A stretch of DNA of 64,000 nucleotides from Faecalispora sporosphaeroides DSM 1294 (GTDB taxonomy: Bacteria; Bacillota; Clostridia; Oscillospirales; Acutalibacteraceae), in NCBI GenBank assembly GCA_000383295.1, contig KB911067.1, positions 248,001 to 312,000 on the forward strand. The letters are read 5' to 3'. The notes under the pieces are model-generated. The model was not told the DNA's origin. It did not search any database and worked only from the letters and a program-made list of their open reading frames with translations. The position numbers and the translations under genes were made by a program. Each line of letters begins with the position of its first letter. Position 1 is the stretch's first letter. Below are positions 1 to 9,330 of the stretch, one piece after another.

Positions 1-1149
1 AGCCTTGCCTGGGCGGCCCTCAAACACAAGCCTTGCCGGCGGCTCTTTCCCCCCGATGCCGAGGGGGTGCACTTCGATTCTGGGGCGGTTTGAAGCGACG
101 CTTGGGCATACCTCGAGCATATGGGAACCGAGCGAAAGCTCCTTGCCGCGGGTCAAATCGTAGGTGTAATCCTCCATAAAGGTGGCGCCGCCGCCGAGCC
201 CTTCGCCGATCACCTTCAAAATGCGCGTCATAGCGGCGGCCTTCCAATCGCCTTCCCCGCCGTAGCCGTAGCCCTGCTCCATCAGCCTCTGCGACGCAAG
301 GCCGGGCAGCTGGCGCATCCCGTACAGATCCTCAAATGTATTGGAGAACGCGGTGCAGCCCTCCCGCTCCAGCATTTGCCGCATGGCAATCTCCTCTCGC
401 GCCTGATACCGTACGGCATCCAAAGCATCAGTGGTGACGACATATTTTTCCTCGTACTCCCGCAAAAGCGCGTCTATCTCCGCCGGAGCAACGGCGTCGA
501 TCCGCTCCGCCAGCTCGCCGACCGGCCAGGTGTTTACCTGCCAGCCGAACTTGATCTGCGCTTCCACCTTATCGCCCTCAGTAACGGCCACGCTGCGCAT
601 ATTGTCACCGAAGCGCATCACGCGAAGGCCGCGGCTTTCCTGCACGCCGGCCGCGGCACGCATCCAGCCGGCAATGCTCTGCTGAACCTCCTCATCCTGC
701 CAGTACCCCACCACCACCTTGCGGGGAATGCGCATGCGTGCGCCAATAAACCCGTGCTCCCGGTCGCCGTGGGCGCTCTGGTGCAGGTTCATGTAATCCA
801 TATCGATTTCTTCATTCGGAATGGTACGGTTGAATTGTGTATGAAAATGCAGCCACGGCTTTTGCAGCATGCCAAGGCCGTTAATCCACATCTTGGAAGG
901 GCTGAATGTATGGCAAAAGGTGATGATACCCGCGCAGGTATCGTCGTAGTTGGCCTCCTTGATGACCTTGACCGCTCCATCATTTGTTTTAATGATATCC
1001 TTGTATTCAATTTGGCAGGGCAGAGCTCCGCTTTGGTTCAGACTTTCCACCATAGTGCGGCAGTCGCTTTCCACCTGGGCCAGCGTTTCGGGCCCGTATA
1101 AAAACTGACTGCCTGCCACAAACCAGAACCGATATTCCTTCAGCTTCAT
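1..1149 (-). CDS. araA: L-arabinose isomerase, C-terminus cut by window edge
   Basis: Converts L-arabinose to L-ribulose in the cytoplasm, the first step of arabinose breakdown. The reading frame runs from an ATG at 1149 to the left edge without a stop, giving 383 of about 500 residues. The N-terminus (MKLKEYRFWFVAGSQFLYG) and the later FCHTFSPSKMWINGL and HTQFNR stretches are typical of AraA. The conserved C-terminal part lies outside the window. A GAGGGA ribosome binding site precedes the ATG by about 7 bases. It lies 106 bases downstream of the FGGY kinase, on the same strand, as the last visible gene of the operon. Confidence 0.95.
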   Translation of the reverse strand, partial: MKLKEYRFWFVAGSQFLYGPETLAQVESDCRTMVESLNQSGALPCQIEYKDIIKTNDGAVKVIKEANYDDTCAGIITFCHTFSPSKMWINGLGMLQKPWLHFHTQFNRTIPNEEIDMDYMNLHQSAHGDREHGFIGARMRIPRKVVVGYWQDEEVQQSIAGWMRAAAGVQESRGLRVMRFGDNMRSVAVTEGDKVEAQIKFGWQVNTWPVGELAERIDAVAPAEIDALLREYEEKYVVTTDALDAVRYQAREEIAMRQMLEREGCTAFSNTFEDLYGMRQLPGLASQRLMEQGYGYGGEGDWKAAAMTRILKVIGEGLGGGATFMEDYTYDLTRGKELSLGSHMLEVCPSVASNRPRIEVHPLGIGGKEPPARLVFEGRPGKA

Positions 1150-1255
1150 AAAAAATCCCTCATTTCTCCAGAGCGACGGGGCGCTCTTTCAGTGTACTGT
1201 GAATGGTATGGCTCTCTTTTCGCGCGGATGCGAAAAAGCAAAGGTGGCAATTCCT

Positions 1256-2872
1256 CTATTTTTTCAGATTTTGCACTGCGGCGCGCTCAATGGGCAGCCC
1301 CGCGCGGTAACGCTCCATAAACGCCGCAAAGCCCGCTTCGTCTTTGGGGTTCGGAAGGACGCGCTCGCTTTCTATGGAGGAAAATACCTGCTTTGCAAGA
1401 AAATCCTCCAATGTGCGGCCGTTTCCTTTTTCGCGCAGGTAGGCGGCCAGCAGCGCAATTCCCCACGCGCCGCCCTCCCCGGCGGTCTGCATGACGGCCA
1501 CGGGAGTGTTCAGGGCGGCGGCCAGCAGGGCCTGCCCCGCCCCCTTTGTTTTAAACAGCCCGCCGTGCCCCAGCAGAGTAGTTACGCCAACCTGTTCTAC
1601 TCTGAGCAAATCCATGCCGATCTTCAGTGTGGCGACCGCCGCATACAGCAGAGTACGGGCAAAGTTTTGAAAGGTCAACTCACTGTCCGGCATGCGCACA
1701 AACAAGGGGCGGCCCTGCTCCATGCCGGTGATCGGCTCGCCGGAATAGTAATTGTAAGCCAGCAGCCCGGCGCAGTCCGGCGCCCCCTTGAGCGCCTCGT
1801 TATAAAACGCGTCGTACAGCTCGGGCTTTCCCTTTGGAACCCCCAGCGCCGCCAGCGCCTGCGAAAGCACGCGAACCCACGCATCCAGATCGGACGTGCA
1901 GCTGTTGCAGTGTACCATCGCCGCCGGTCTGCCGGAGGGCGTTGCAACCATGTCGATTTCAGGGTACACGCGCGACAGCGGGCGCTCGAGGACGATCATG
2001 GCGAAAATAGAGGTTCCCGCGGAGAGGTTCCCGGTTTTTTCCGCAACGCTGTTGGTTGCCGTCATTCCGGTTCCCGCGTCGCCCTCGGGCGGGCAGAGGG
2101 GGATGCCGGGCAAAAGCCGTCCGCTTGGGTCGAGCAGCAAGGCCCCCTCGGGAGTCAGCGCGCCTGCCGGCTCACCGGCTCGCAGCACCCGGGGGAGCAG
2201 GCCGCGCAGCGGCCGGGAAAAGCCGCTTTTTGACGCCAGCGCTTCAAACCGCCTGATTCTTTCTTCGTCGTAGTCTCCCGTTTCACTGTCAATCGGGAAT
2301 ACACCGGAGGCGTCCCCGACACCAAGCACCTTTTCTCCGGTCAGCTGCCAGTGAACGTAGCCCGCCAGCGTGGTGAGAAAGGCGACGCGGTCTATGTGGG
2401 CCTCCCCCTCCAGAATCGCCTGGTACAGGTGAGCGACGCTCCAACGCTGCGGAATATTGAACTGAAGCTCCCCAGTTAGAATGGAGGCGGCCCGTTCGGT
2501 GGTCACATTGCGCCAGGTGCGGAACGGAACCAGCTGGTTACCGTTTTCATCGAAGGCCAGGTAGCCGTGCATCATGGCGGAAACGCCAAGCGCGCCCGTC
2601 GTCGTCAGCGGTATTCCGTAGCGCTCCCGCACCTGCGCGGAAAGGCTGGAAAAGCTGGCCTGCAGCCCCGTCCACACGTCTTTTAGGCGATAGGTCCAAA
2701 CACCGTTTTCAAACCGGTTCTGCCAGTCGAACCCGCCGGACGCCAGAGGGGCGTAGTCCGGCCCGATTAATACCGCTTTCATGCGGGTGGAGCCAAGCTC
2801 TATGCCGAGCGTTGTGTTCCCTTCGGCGATCCACCGCTGGGGGGATTGCCCGGCGCAGGAAATTTGTTTCAT
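1256..2872 (-). CDS. FGGY-family sugar kinase, probable L-ribulokinase
   Basis: An ATP-dependent sugar kinase of the FGGY family, 538 residues. The N-terminal [13 protein letters not shown] phosphate-binding loop and the C-terminal ATP-binding region ([12 protein letters not shown], then [15 protein letters not shown]) are visible. Its place between a pentose-type ABC transporter and araA suggests it phosphorylates L-ribulose. The sequence is not close enough to enteric AraB for me to exclude xylulose, so no symbol is given. I place the start at the ATG at 2872 because a perfect AGGAGG sits about 7 bases upstream. A TTG at 2887 would extend it by five residues but overlaps that site. Confidence 0.85.
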   Translation of the reverse strand: MKQISCAGQSPQRWIAEGNTTLGIELGSTRMKAVLIGPDYAPLASGGFDWQNRFENGVWTYRLKDVWTGLQASFSSLSAQVRERYGIPLTTTGALGVSAMMHGYLAFDENGNQLVPFRTWRNVTTERAASILTGELQFNIPQRWSVAHLYQAILEGEAHIDRVAFLTTLAGYVHWQLTGEKVLGVGDASGVFPIDSETGDYDEERIRRFEALASKSGFSRPLRGLLPRVLRAGEPAGALTPEGALLLDPSGRLLPGIPLCPPEGDAGTGMTATNSVAEKTGNLSAGTSIFAMIVLERPLSRVYPEIDMVATPSGRPAAMVHCNSCTSDLDAWVRVLSQALAALGVPKGKPELYDAFYNEALKGAPDCAGLLAYNYYSGEPITGMEQGRPLFVRMPDSELTFQNFARTLLYAAVATLKIGMDLLRVEQVGVTTLLGHGGLFKTKGAGQALLAAALNTPVAVMQTAGEGGAWGIALLAAYLREKGNGRTLEDFLAKQVFSSIESERVLPNPKDEAGFAAFMERYRAGLPIERAAVQNLKK

Positions 2873-2950
2873 AGGATTCCTCCTCAAGAGCGCGGGCCTG
2901 TGGCCGCCGCAGGGAAAAGCAGACCCGGCAGGCGGCAGGCCGGCATAAAC

Positions 2951-3970
2951 TCAGTGTGGCGCGTTCTTTTTCTTGTGTGAAAAAATAATGCTTTGCAGAA
3001 CGATAAAGAAACAGAGCAGCGACGACAGGGCAATGCGCACCCACCAGCTGGAGAGTGTGCCCTGCGTGGTGATCAGGCTCGAAATGGTGCCCTTGATCAA
3101 CACGCCGAACAGGGTGCCAACGGGGTTGCCCACGCCGCCCGAAAGCAGTGTTCCGCCGATGACGGAAGCGGAGATCGCGTCCATTTCAAGGCCCTTTGCC
3201 TGCTCCACAAAGCCGGCACAGCTGTTGAGGGTGAACAAAAAGCCGCCCAGCCCCACCAGAAAGCCGTTGAGCAGGTATGCCTGGAATTTGGTGCGGCGCA
3301 CATTCAGCCCCATCATTAAAGAGCTTTGCTGGCTGCCGCCAATGGCGTAAACCCTGCGCCCGAATTTGGTGTATTTCAGCGCCACGGCAATCACAACCAG
3401 CGCCGCGAGCGCGATAATGACGGTGGGGTAAATATATGCGGGCTGAAAAACGCCCCGTTTGTTATGTGTGCCGATCGGCAGATAAATTTTATAGTTGGCC
3501 CACGCAAGAAAGGTTTCGTTTTTAATTGAAATCATCTGTGTGCTGACGACGGCCGTCATGCCGCGGCCAAAAAACAGCCCGGCCAGCGTAACGATAAACG
3601 GCTGAATGTCCAGATACGAGATCAGGTAGCCCTGCACAAGGCCGAAGGCGAGCCCGATGAGCAGGGAGACGGCGAGCGCGGTGCAGGCGCCGGACCCGGC
3701 AACCTCCATCAGGTAGGCGGAGGCCATGGCCACAAGGGCCGTGACCGAACCGACCGAAATATCTATGCCGCCGGTGATCATGACAAGCGTCAGGCCCAGC
3801 GAGATCACGATCAGGCCCGCGTTGGAGATAAACAGGTTCAGAAACATCTGCGGCTTGGCAAAGCCCGCGTCGGCAAAAACAATCATTCCCGCCGCGTACA
3901 TCAGCACAAACAGGCCGATGGTGACCGCCAGAAGAAAGCCGGTGTCGTTGAAACGGAGCTTCTTTTTCAC
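2951..3970 (-). CDS. Sugar ABC transporter permease (second permease, YjfF/RbsC family)
   Basis: Inner-membrane permease of the ribose/galactofuranose (BPD_transp_2) family, 339 residues, with about ten hydrophobic segments. The family loop is visible as LEMDAISASVIGGTLLSGGVGNP near residues 255-280. It starts with GTG at 3970, which overlaps the TGA of the first permease by four bases (GTGA), so translation is probably coupled. With its neighbour it would form the membrane pore of an arabinose-type importer. The substrate is inferred from araA in the same operon. Confidence 0.9.
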   Translation of the reverse strand: MKKKLRFNDTGFLLAVTIGLFVLMYAAGMIVFADAGFAKPQMFLNLFISNAGLIVISLGLTLVMITGGIDISVGSVTALVAMASAYLMEVAGSGACTALAVSLLIGLAFGLVQGYLISYLDIQPFIVTLAGLFFGRGMTAVVSTQMISIKNETFLAWANYKIYLPIGTHNKRGVFQPAYIYPTVIIALAALVVIAVALKYTKFGRRVYAIGGSQQSSLMMGLNVRRTKFQAYLLNGFLVGLGGFLFTLNSCAGFVEQAKGLEMDAISASVIGGTLLSGGVGNPVGTLFGVLIKGTISSLITTQGTLSSWWVRIALSSLLCFFIVLQSIIFSHKKKNAPH

Positions 3971-5055
3971 GATGCGGCTCCCTCCTTTCGGCTTGCGGCG
4001 GTGTTCTGCCGCAGCTTTGCCCGAAGGTCGCGGAATTTCTGCTGGAACACGGGGCTTTGCAGCACCACGATGAGAATGACCACAATGGCTTTGTATACCG
4101 GCAGCTGGTCGGAAGAAATCATCATCGCGTACAGCGTGGTGGTCAGCGCCTGAATGGTGTAAGCGCCGATCACGGAACCCATCAGGCTGAATTTGCCGCC
4201 GGAAAGCAGGTTTCCCCCCAGAGCGACCGCCAAAATCGCGTCCATTTCCAGATTCAGGCCGATATTGTTCGCGTCTGCGGAATAGATGCGGCTCGAGGCC
4301 ACAAACCCGGCAAGGCCCGCCAGAAGGCCGCAGATGACGTAGGTGATGAATTTGATTCGGGTCGCGTTCAGGCCGACGATGCGCGCCGCGCTGCTGTTGA
4401 TTCCGACGCTCTCCACATACAGGCCGAGCGCCGTGAATTTGAGCACGAGCATCACCAGAATCACGGTGCCCGCGGCAAAGAAAATAGGGGTGGGAATCGG
4501 GCAGCCGGGGATGTAGCTGCCGTAAAGCTTATATTCCTCCACGCGGATGTAGGTGATTTGCCCGCGGGTGATCAGCTGGGCGATTCCGCGCCCGGCGGTA
4601 AACAGAATCAGTGTTGCCACCATGGGCTGAATGTTCAGCCGCGCTACCAGAAGGCCGTTGAAGGCGCCGCACAGCATGGATACCAGAAGCGCCGCGGCCA
4701 CCGCCAGGAGCAGCGGATTTTGGAACGCGGTGATGGAAACCTCTCCGCCCGAAAGGATCTGGCAGCAGACGGCGGCAGACACCGCCATCACCGCGCCGAC
4801 GCTGATATCCTGCCCGCCGGAGGCAGCCGTGACAAACGTCATGCCGATGGCCAGAATCACCAGCTCGGAGGCCCGGTTGACGACATCCACCACATAGCCG
4901 TACAAAATGCCGTTGCTGTAAGATACCTCAAAAAAATCCGGCGTCTTGATCACGTTGGCCAACAGGACTACGGCAAGGAACACGATGGGTAAAAACAGGT
5001 GGTGCCCGGTTATTCGGCGCAGGGTATCAGACCCCTTTGCCCCTTTATTGTTCAT
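3967..5055 (-). CDS. Sugar ABC transporter permease (first permease, YtfT/RbsC family)
   Basis: A 362-residue integral membrane permease of the same family as the next gene. The family signature LEMDAILAVALGGNLLSGGKFS is near residues 260-285, and the TAASGGQDISVGAVMAVSAA stretch is near residues 80-100. Its start overlaps the end of the ATPase gene by 11 bases. The two different permeases and the duplicated ATPase give the organisation seen in YtfQRT-YjfF-type pentose/galactofuranose importers. It is likely to form a heterodimer with the downstream permease. Confidence 0.9.
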   Translation of the reverse strand: MNNKGAKGSDTLRRITGHHLFLPIVFLAVVLLANVIKTPDFFEVSYSNGILYGYVVDVVNRASELVILAIGMTFVTAASGGQDISVGAVMAVSAAVCCQILSGGEVSITAFQNPLLLAVAAALLVSMLCGAFNGLLVARLNIQPMVATLILFTAGRGIAQLITRGQITYIRVEEYKLYGSYIPGCPIPTPIFFAAGTVILVMLVLKFTALGLYVESVGINSSAARIVGLNATRIKFITYVICGLLAGLAGFVASSRIYSADANNIGLNLEMDAILAVALGGNLLSGGKFSLMGSVIGAYTIQALTTTLYAMMISSDQLPVYKAIVVILIVVLQSPVFQQKFRDLRAKLRQNTAASRKEGAAS

Positions 5056-6574
5056 TGTCCGATCCCCCCCCTGCGATGGTGTGCATGATTTTTTCCTGCG
5101 ACAGGTCGCCGCCGGTCAGCTCGCCGACCTTTTCGTGGTCGCGCATGACGATCATGCGCGAGCAGGTGCGCAGCATTTCTTCGATCTCAGAGGAAATGAA
5201 GGCGATGCTCATTCCCTGCTCCGACAGCTGAAGCATCAGCTTTTGAATCTCCGTTTTGGTGCCGATGTCGATGCCGCGCGTCGGTTCGTCCAAAATCAGG
5301 AATTCGGGGTTCGTCAGAAGCCACCGCCCGATGATCACCTTTTGCTGGTTCCCGCCGGAAAGGCTTTTGATCGACGTTTCGCGCCCGGCGGTTTTAATCT
5401 GAAGCAGACCGATGTATTTGTCGGCGAAATTCTCCATCTCCCTGCGGCCCATGGGGTGAAAAATTCCCTTTTTGGTTTGCAGGGCAATAATGATGTTCTC
5501 CCGCACCGACAGATCGGCAAAGATACCGTCGCGCTTTCTGTCCTCCGGCAGATAGGCCATGCCGTGCATCATCGCTTGAAGCGGCGTATCGATTTTGACG
5601 GGTTTGCCCCTCAGCTTCAGGGTGCCGCCGTCGGGCCGGTCGGCCCCGTAGAGGGTGCGAACCAGCTCACTGCGCCCCGAGCCCAGCAGCCCGGTAAACC
5701 CGACCACCTCGCCCGGGTAGCAGCAAAGATTGAACGGCTTTACGCGCCCCTGGCAGTACAGGCCCTGCGCCTCGAGCAAGGGGGCCTGCTGCCGGGAATC
5801 CCGCTCGGTTTCCTTCATGGATTTGATCTGGGCCAGGTCGTCGAAATCCTTCCCCAGCATTTTGGCTACCAGCTGCAGGCGCGGCAGCTCGGCTGTGAGG
5901 AATTCCCCCACCAGCTCACCGTTGCGCAGCACGGTAATCCGGTCGCACACGGCGTACACCTGCTCCAGAAAATGCGTTACGAAAATAATTCCCACGCCCT
6001 GCTCTTTCAGGCGGCGCATCAGTTCAAACAGCTTTTCTACCTCGTCGTCGTCGAGCGAAGAGGTCGGTTCATCCAGAATCAACACCTTGCACCGCATATC
6101 CACCGCGCGGGCAATTGCAATCATCTGCTGAATCGCAATGGAGCAGTCACCCAGCTGGCGGGTGGGCTCTACCGCAACCTCCAGGCGTTCCAGCAGCTCG
6201 CCGGAGCGACGGTACATTTCTTTCCAGTCGATCAACCCCCTTTTGCGCGGCTCCCGGTCAATGAACAGGTTTTCCGCCACAGTCAGGTTCGGGCACAGAT
6301 TGATTTCCTGGTACACGGTGCTGATTCCCCTGCGCAGCGCCTCCTGCGGGGAACGAATCATGGCCGGCTCCCCGCCGTCCAGGCAAACCTCGCCGCGGTC
6401 CATGGCGTACACGCCGGTCAGCACCTTGATGAGGGTGGATTTTCCCGCACCGTTTTCACCCATCAGGGCATGGATTTCGCCTTTGCGCAGGGTAAAGTCT
6501 ACGTTTTGCAGCGCCTTTACACCCGGAAAAAGCTTTGTGATTCCTCGCATTGTCAAAACAATGTTTTCTTCCAT
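5045..6574 (-). CDS. Sugar ABC transporter ATP-binding protein (double ATPase, RbsA/YtfR type)
   Basis: A cytoplasmic ATPase of 509 residues with two ABC domains, which powers the importer. Domain one has Walker A GENGAGKST near residue 40 and Walker B KVLILDEPTSS. Domain two has the degenerate P-loop LLGSGRSE and an intact LSGGNQQK signature followed by FLILDEPTRGID. A degenerate second P-loop is normal for this family. The gene starts at the ATG at 6574, 120 bases after the binding-protein gene, and an intercistronic hairpin lies between them. Confidence 0.95.
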   Translation of the reverse strand: MEENIVLTMRGITKLFPGVKALQNVDFTLRKGEIHALMGENGAGKSTLIKVLTGVYAMDRGEVCLDGGEPAMIRSPQEALRRGISTVYQEINLCPNLTVAENLFIDREPRKRGLIDWKEMYRRSGELLERLEVAVEPTRQLGDCSIAIQQMIAIARAVDMRCKVLILDEPTSSLDDDEVEKLFELMRRLKEQGVGIIFVTHFLEQVYAVCDRITVLRNGELVGEFLTAELPRLQLVAKMLGKDFDDLAQIKSMKETERDSRQQAPLLEAQGLYCQGRVKPFNLCCYPGEVVGFTGLLGSGRSELVRTLYGADRPDGGTLKLRGKPVKIDTPLQAMMHGMAYLPEDRKRDGIFADLSVRENIIIALQTKKGIFHPMGRREMENFADKYIGLLQIKTAGRETSIKSLSGGNQQKVIIGRWLLTNPEFLILDEPTRGIDIGTKTEIQKLMLQLSEQGMSIAFISSEIEEMLRTCSRMIVMRDHEKVGELTGGDLSQEKIMHTIAGGGSDNEQ

Positions 6575-6613
6575 GGGTCGCCACCTGCTTTCGGAATATA
6601 AAAGGACAAAGAA

Positions 6614-6656
6614 GTGGCGCGCAGCTCCGGAACATTACCCGGATGCTCCGCACCAC
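6614..6656 (-). promoter_or_regulatory. Intercistronic hairpin between binding protein and ATPase
   Basis: A long imperfect stem: GTGG/CCAC, GCG/CGC, AGC/GCT and CCGG/CCGG pair in order around a short loop. It lies between the binding-protein stop and the ATPase start. Such hairpins commonly stabilise or partly terminate the message so that the binding protein is made in excess. That role is inference here. Confidence 0.5.
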
Positions 6657-6694
6657 CTGAAGTTTCTCTTTGCCAGAAAAATTTGCGGTTAAAA

Positions 6695-7720
6695 TCAATA
6701 GGCGCGCGCGTCGATGACGGCCTGTGTGATGGTGTTGGCGTCGAACGCGGTTTCATCCACATAAGCGAGCTTCTGCGGGGTTTTGCCGGCCTTCAGCTCT
6801 TTGATGATCGATTCCACGCGGGGGCCGTGCAGCGGGTTACATTCCACGTTATAGTTGATTTTGCCCTTGAGAGTGGCTTCGAGCCCGGCTTTTGTGGAGT
6901 CGAAGGAGATGACGGTAATGTCGCCGCCCTTTCCGGCCTTTTTGCCGGCGGCCTCAATTGCGTCGATCGCGCCGAACGCCATATTGTCGTTCTCGCAGTA
7001 AACAACATCGATCTTATCGTTCTGCTTCAGAAGGCTCTCCATAACCTCCTGGCCCTTGGCCTGGGTGAATTCTCCGGTCTGCTGGGCGACCAGCTTCCAG
7101 CCGGGATTCGCCTTCACGCCGGCCTCAAGGCCTTCGGTACGGCCGATCTGAGCAGAAGAGCCGATGGTGCCCTGAAGATGTACGATATGGAGCTCCTTCT
7201 TATCTTTCAGGTTATCCTGCATCCACTTTACGGCGGTGTCACCTTCCTTGCGGAAGTCGGAACCGACCCAGCAGGTGAACAGGCTGTCGTCGGAAACATC
7301 GATCATGCGGTCTACGATGATCACGGGAATTCCGGCGTCCTTCGCCTCTTTCAGAACGGTATCCCAGCCGGTTTCGGTAACGGGGGCCAGAACGATGTAA
7401 TCCACTTCCTGCTGAATAAAATTGCGGATCGCGGTGATCTGATTTTCCTGCTTTTGCTGTGCGTCGTCAAAAATGAGCTTGTAGCCGTTGGCCTCGGTAA
7501 AGGTTTCTTTCATGGAGGCGGTGTTGGCCGTGCGCCAATCTGATTCTGCGCCCACCTGCGAAAAGCCGACGACGGTCATATCGCCGGAATCGCCGCCGGC
7601 CGCCTTACCAGCCGTTGAATTTGCCGGAGCAGCCGCGGAGCTGTTGGCGGCGGAGCCGCTGCAGGCCGCAAAGCTCAAAGCCATTGTCATAGCCAGAAGA
7701 ACAGATAACAACTTTTTCAT
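6695..7720 (-). CDS. Sugar-binding lipoprotein of the pentose ABC transporter
   Basis: The extracellular substrate-binding lipoprotein of the importer, 341 residues, in the LacI-like periplasmic binding protein 1 superfamily (ribose/galactofuranose group). The signal peptide MKKLLSVLLAMTMALSFAACSG ends in a lipobox with the lipidated cysteine near residue 20, followed by a Ser/Ala-rich linker. The ATG at 7720 is chosen because AGGAGG lies about 8 bases upstream and the signal peptide begins there. The open frame continues upstream, but that part looks like 5' leader. It is the first gene after the YesM/YesN pair and the most highly expressed part is likely to start here. Confidence 0.93.
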   Translation of the reverse strand: MKKLLSVLLAMTMALSFAACSGSAANSSAAAPANSTAGKAAGGDSGDMTVVGFSQVGAESDWRTANTASMKETFTEANGYKLIFDDAQQKQENQITAIRNFIQQEVDYIVLAPVTETGWDTVLKEAKDAGIPVIIVDRMIDVSDDSLFTCWVGSDFRKEGDTAVKWMQDNLKDKKELHIVHLQGTIGSSAQIGRTEGLEAGVKANPGWKLVAQQTGEFTQAKGQEVMESLLKQNDKIDVVYCENDNMAFGAIDAIEAAGKKAGKGGDITVISFDSTKAGLEATLKGKINYNVECNPLHGPRVESIIKELKAGKTPQKLAYVDETAFDANTITQAVIDARAY

Positions 7721-7795
7721 ACATTTTCTCCTCCTAAATTGTTTTGAGAAAGAACCGCGAATTGGAATGACCGTTTCTCTGTTGCTGTTGCTTGC

Positions 7796-7801
7796 ATTAT
7801 A
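7796..7801 (-). promoter_or_regulatory. Candidate -10 element for the pentose transporter operon
   Basis: TATAAT on the minus strand, with the transcript reading TGTG-TATAAT-GCAAG about 75 bases upstream of the binding-protein start. No good -35 lies 17 bases upstream (TGGCCT-like). This would fit a promoter that needs the YesN-type activator encoded just upstream. Confidence 0.5.
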
Positions 7802-7896
7802 CACAGCAAAATCGGGAAAGGCCATGGATATTTTTATGTGTTTTGTTTTATTTCTTTGGATTATCCGAAATATTTTTGGAAAAGTTGATTTTTTTC

Positions 7897-9330
7897 TTAT
7901 TCCAGTTGATTCTGTTTCGGAATTCTCACAAAAACGGTGGTTCCCGCATTTTTTTCGCTCCGGAAGGTCAGCCCGTAAGCCTCGCCGCAATACAGCCGCA
8001 GGCGCTGCTGCACGTTGGACAGCCCGAAGCCCTTGAGCCGGTTTTCCCGTATGCGGTTTTGCAGCGCGCCGAGCTGTTCCTCCGACATGCCAATCCCGTT
8101 GTCTTCCACGCTGATCACAATGTCGCCGCCCTCTTCGCGCCCGCGGATGACAATTCTGCCCCGGGAGCGCTTGTGTTTGATTCCGTGATAGATGGCGTTT
8201 TCCACCAGAGGCTGGAGCGTCAGCTTCGGGATGGAGTACGGGAACAGGGACTCGGGCAGATCGATTTCATAATCCATGATATCGCTGTAGCGAATTTGCT
8301 GAATTTCGAGGTAGCTGCGAATCTGCTTCTGCTCTGTTTCAATGTTGATCACGTCCTTCCCCTTGCTCAGAGAGTTTCGGAACAGACTGGAAAGACTCGT
8401 CACCATCTGGATGACCTCGCGGTTGCGCTGTGTTTCTGCCAGCCAGACGATGGAGTCGAAGGTATTGTACAGAAAATGGGGGTTGATCTGCGCCTGAAGC
8501 AGTTCCAGCTCGGTACGACGCAGGGTCATCTGCTCGTTTTTGATGCGGACGAGCAGCGATTGAATCCGCTCGGCCATTTCATTGAAGCAATCGTCCAGCG
8601 TCTTGATTTCGATGCTCTTCGTGGGAATGGGCTCCACATGGAATTCCCCGTTGCCAAGGCAGCGCGCCTTTTTGCACAGCCGGTCAATTGGGTCTGTAAT
8701 GCGCCGGGAAAACCGGAGGGAGGAGAGAACGATCATGAAAGCGATGACGGTTGAAAATGCGATCGTACCCAGAATCGCGGTAAACACGCTCGTGTTAATC
8801 TCCTGCTGCAGCTGCGACAACAGCCGGATTTCGTTGTAAATATAATCGTGCATGTACCGCTCGATCAAAGCGGTGATGATGTAAATGTTGTTTTCAAGCT
8901 GAACCATGCGGTCGTCGTAGCTCCTGGTCTCGGAGATGGTCACCATGCACTCCTCCAGCCGCTTGCACAGATTCAGCATGGAGTTCAGCCGCCACCGGTC
9001 GTCGGACTGCGTGGTGGTTTTCATCAGACGCCGCAGAATTTTTTCGGCCTCCTCCACATCCTCCAGCGGCAGCTCCTGCTTTTGGCTGGGACCGACAACG
9101 TAGTAATACATTTCGAGGTCGAGCTTTTTCTTGAATTCATTGTTGAACTCCGCAGCGGTGTTGGCGTTCTGCAAAGATTCCTTGTACTCCTGGTTGAAAA
9201 ACAGCAGCATGGCAAACAGAAAGGTGATGACGAAAAGAAACCCCAGCACCACGCCTGCCAGCAGCCGCTTGAGCTGGCTTTTCAGGCTGACCGGCTGGCG
9301 GTTCAGGTTTGGGAATCCGGCGGGGGCCAT
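7897..9330 (-). CDS. YesM-type membrane sensor histidine kinase
   Basis: A 477-residue sensor kinase of the LytS/YesM class. It has a membrane segment near residues 20-45, an extracellular sensor region to about residue 180, a second membrane segment, a HAMP linker, and a His_kinase domain. The phospho-acceptor motif is INPHFLYNTFDSI near residue 285, and the C-terminal ATPase has ENAIYHGIKH and DNGIGM boxes. Its ATG at 9330 shares one base with the stop of the response regulator gene (TAATG), so the two are translationally coupled. It probably senses extracellular pentose or its binding protein and signals to the adjacent regulator. Confidence 0.93.
   Translation of the reverse strand: MAPAGFPNLNRQPVSLKSQLKRLLAGVVLGFLFVITFLFAMLLFFNQEYKESLQNANTAAEFNNEFKKKLDLEMYYYVVGPSQKQELPLEDVEEAEKILRRLMKTTTQSDDRWRLNSMLNLCKRLEECMVTISETRSYDDRMVQLENNIYIITALIERYMHDYIYNEIRLLSQLQQEINTSVFTAILGTIAFSTVIAFMIVLSSLRFSRRITDPIDRLCKKARCLGNGEFHVEPIPTKSIEIKTLDDCFNEMAERIQSLLVRIKNEQMTLRRTELELLQAQINPHFLYNTFDSIVWLAETQRNREVIQMVTSLSSLFRNSLSKGKDVINIETEQKQIRSYLEIQQIRYSDIMDYEIDLPESLFPYSIPKLTLQPLVENAIYHGIKHKRSRGRIVIRGREEGGDIVISVEDNGIGMSEEQLGALQNRIRENRLKGFGLSNVQQRLRLYCGEAYGLTFRSEKNAGTTVFVRIPKQNQLE

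Noticed and set aside
1256-2872. Naming the FGGY kinase araB or xylB
   Set aside because: Context favours ribulokinase, but the sequence read by eye does not separate the two substrate groups.
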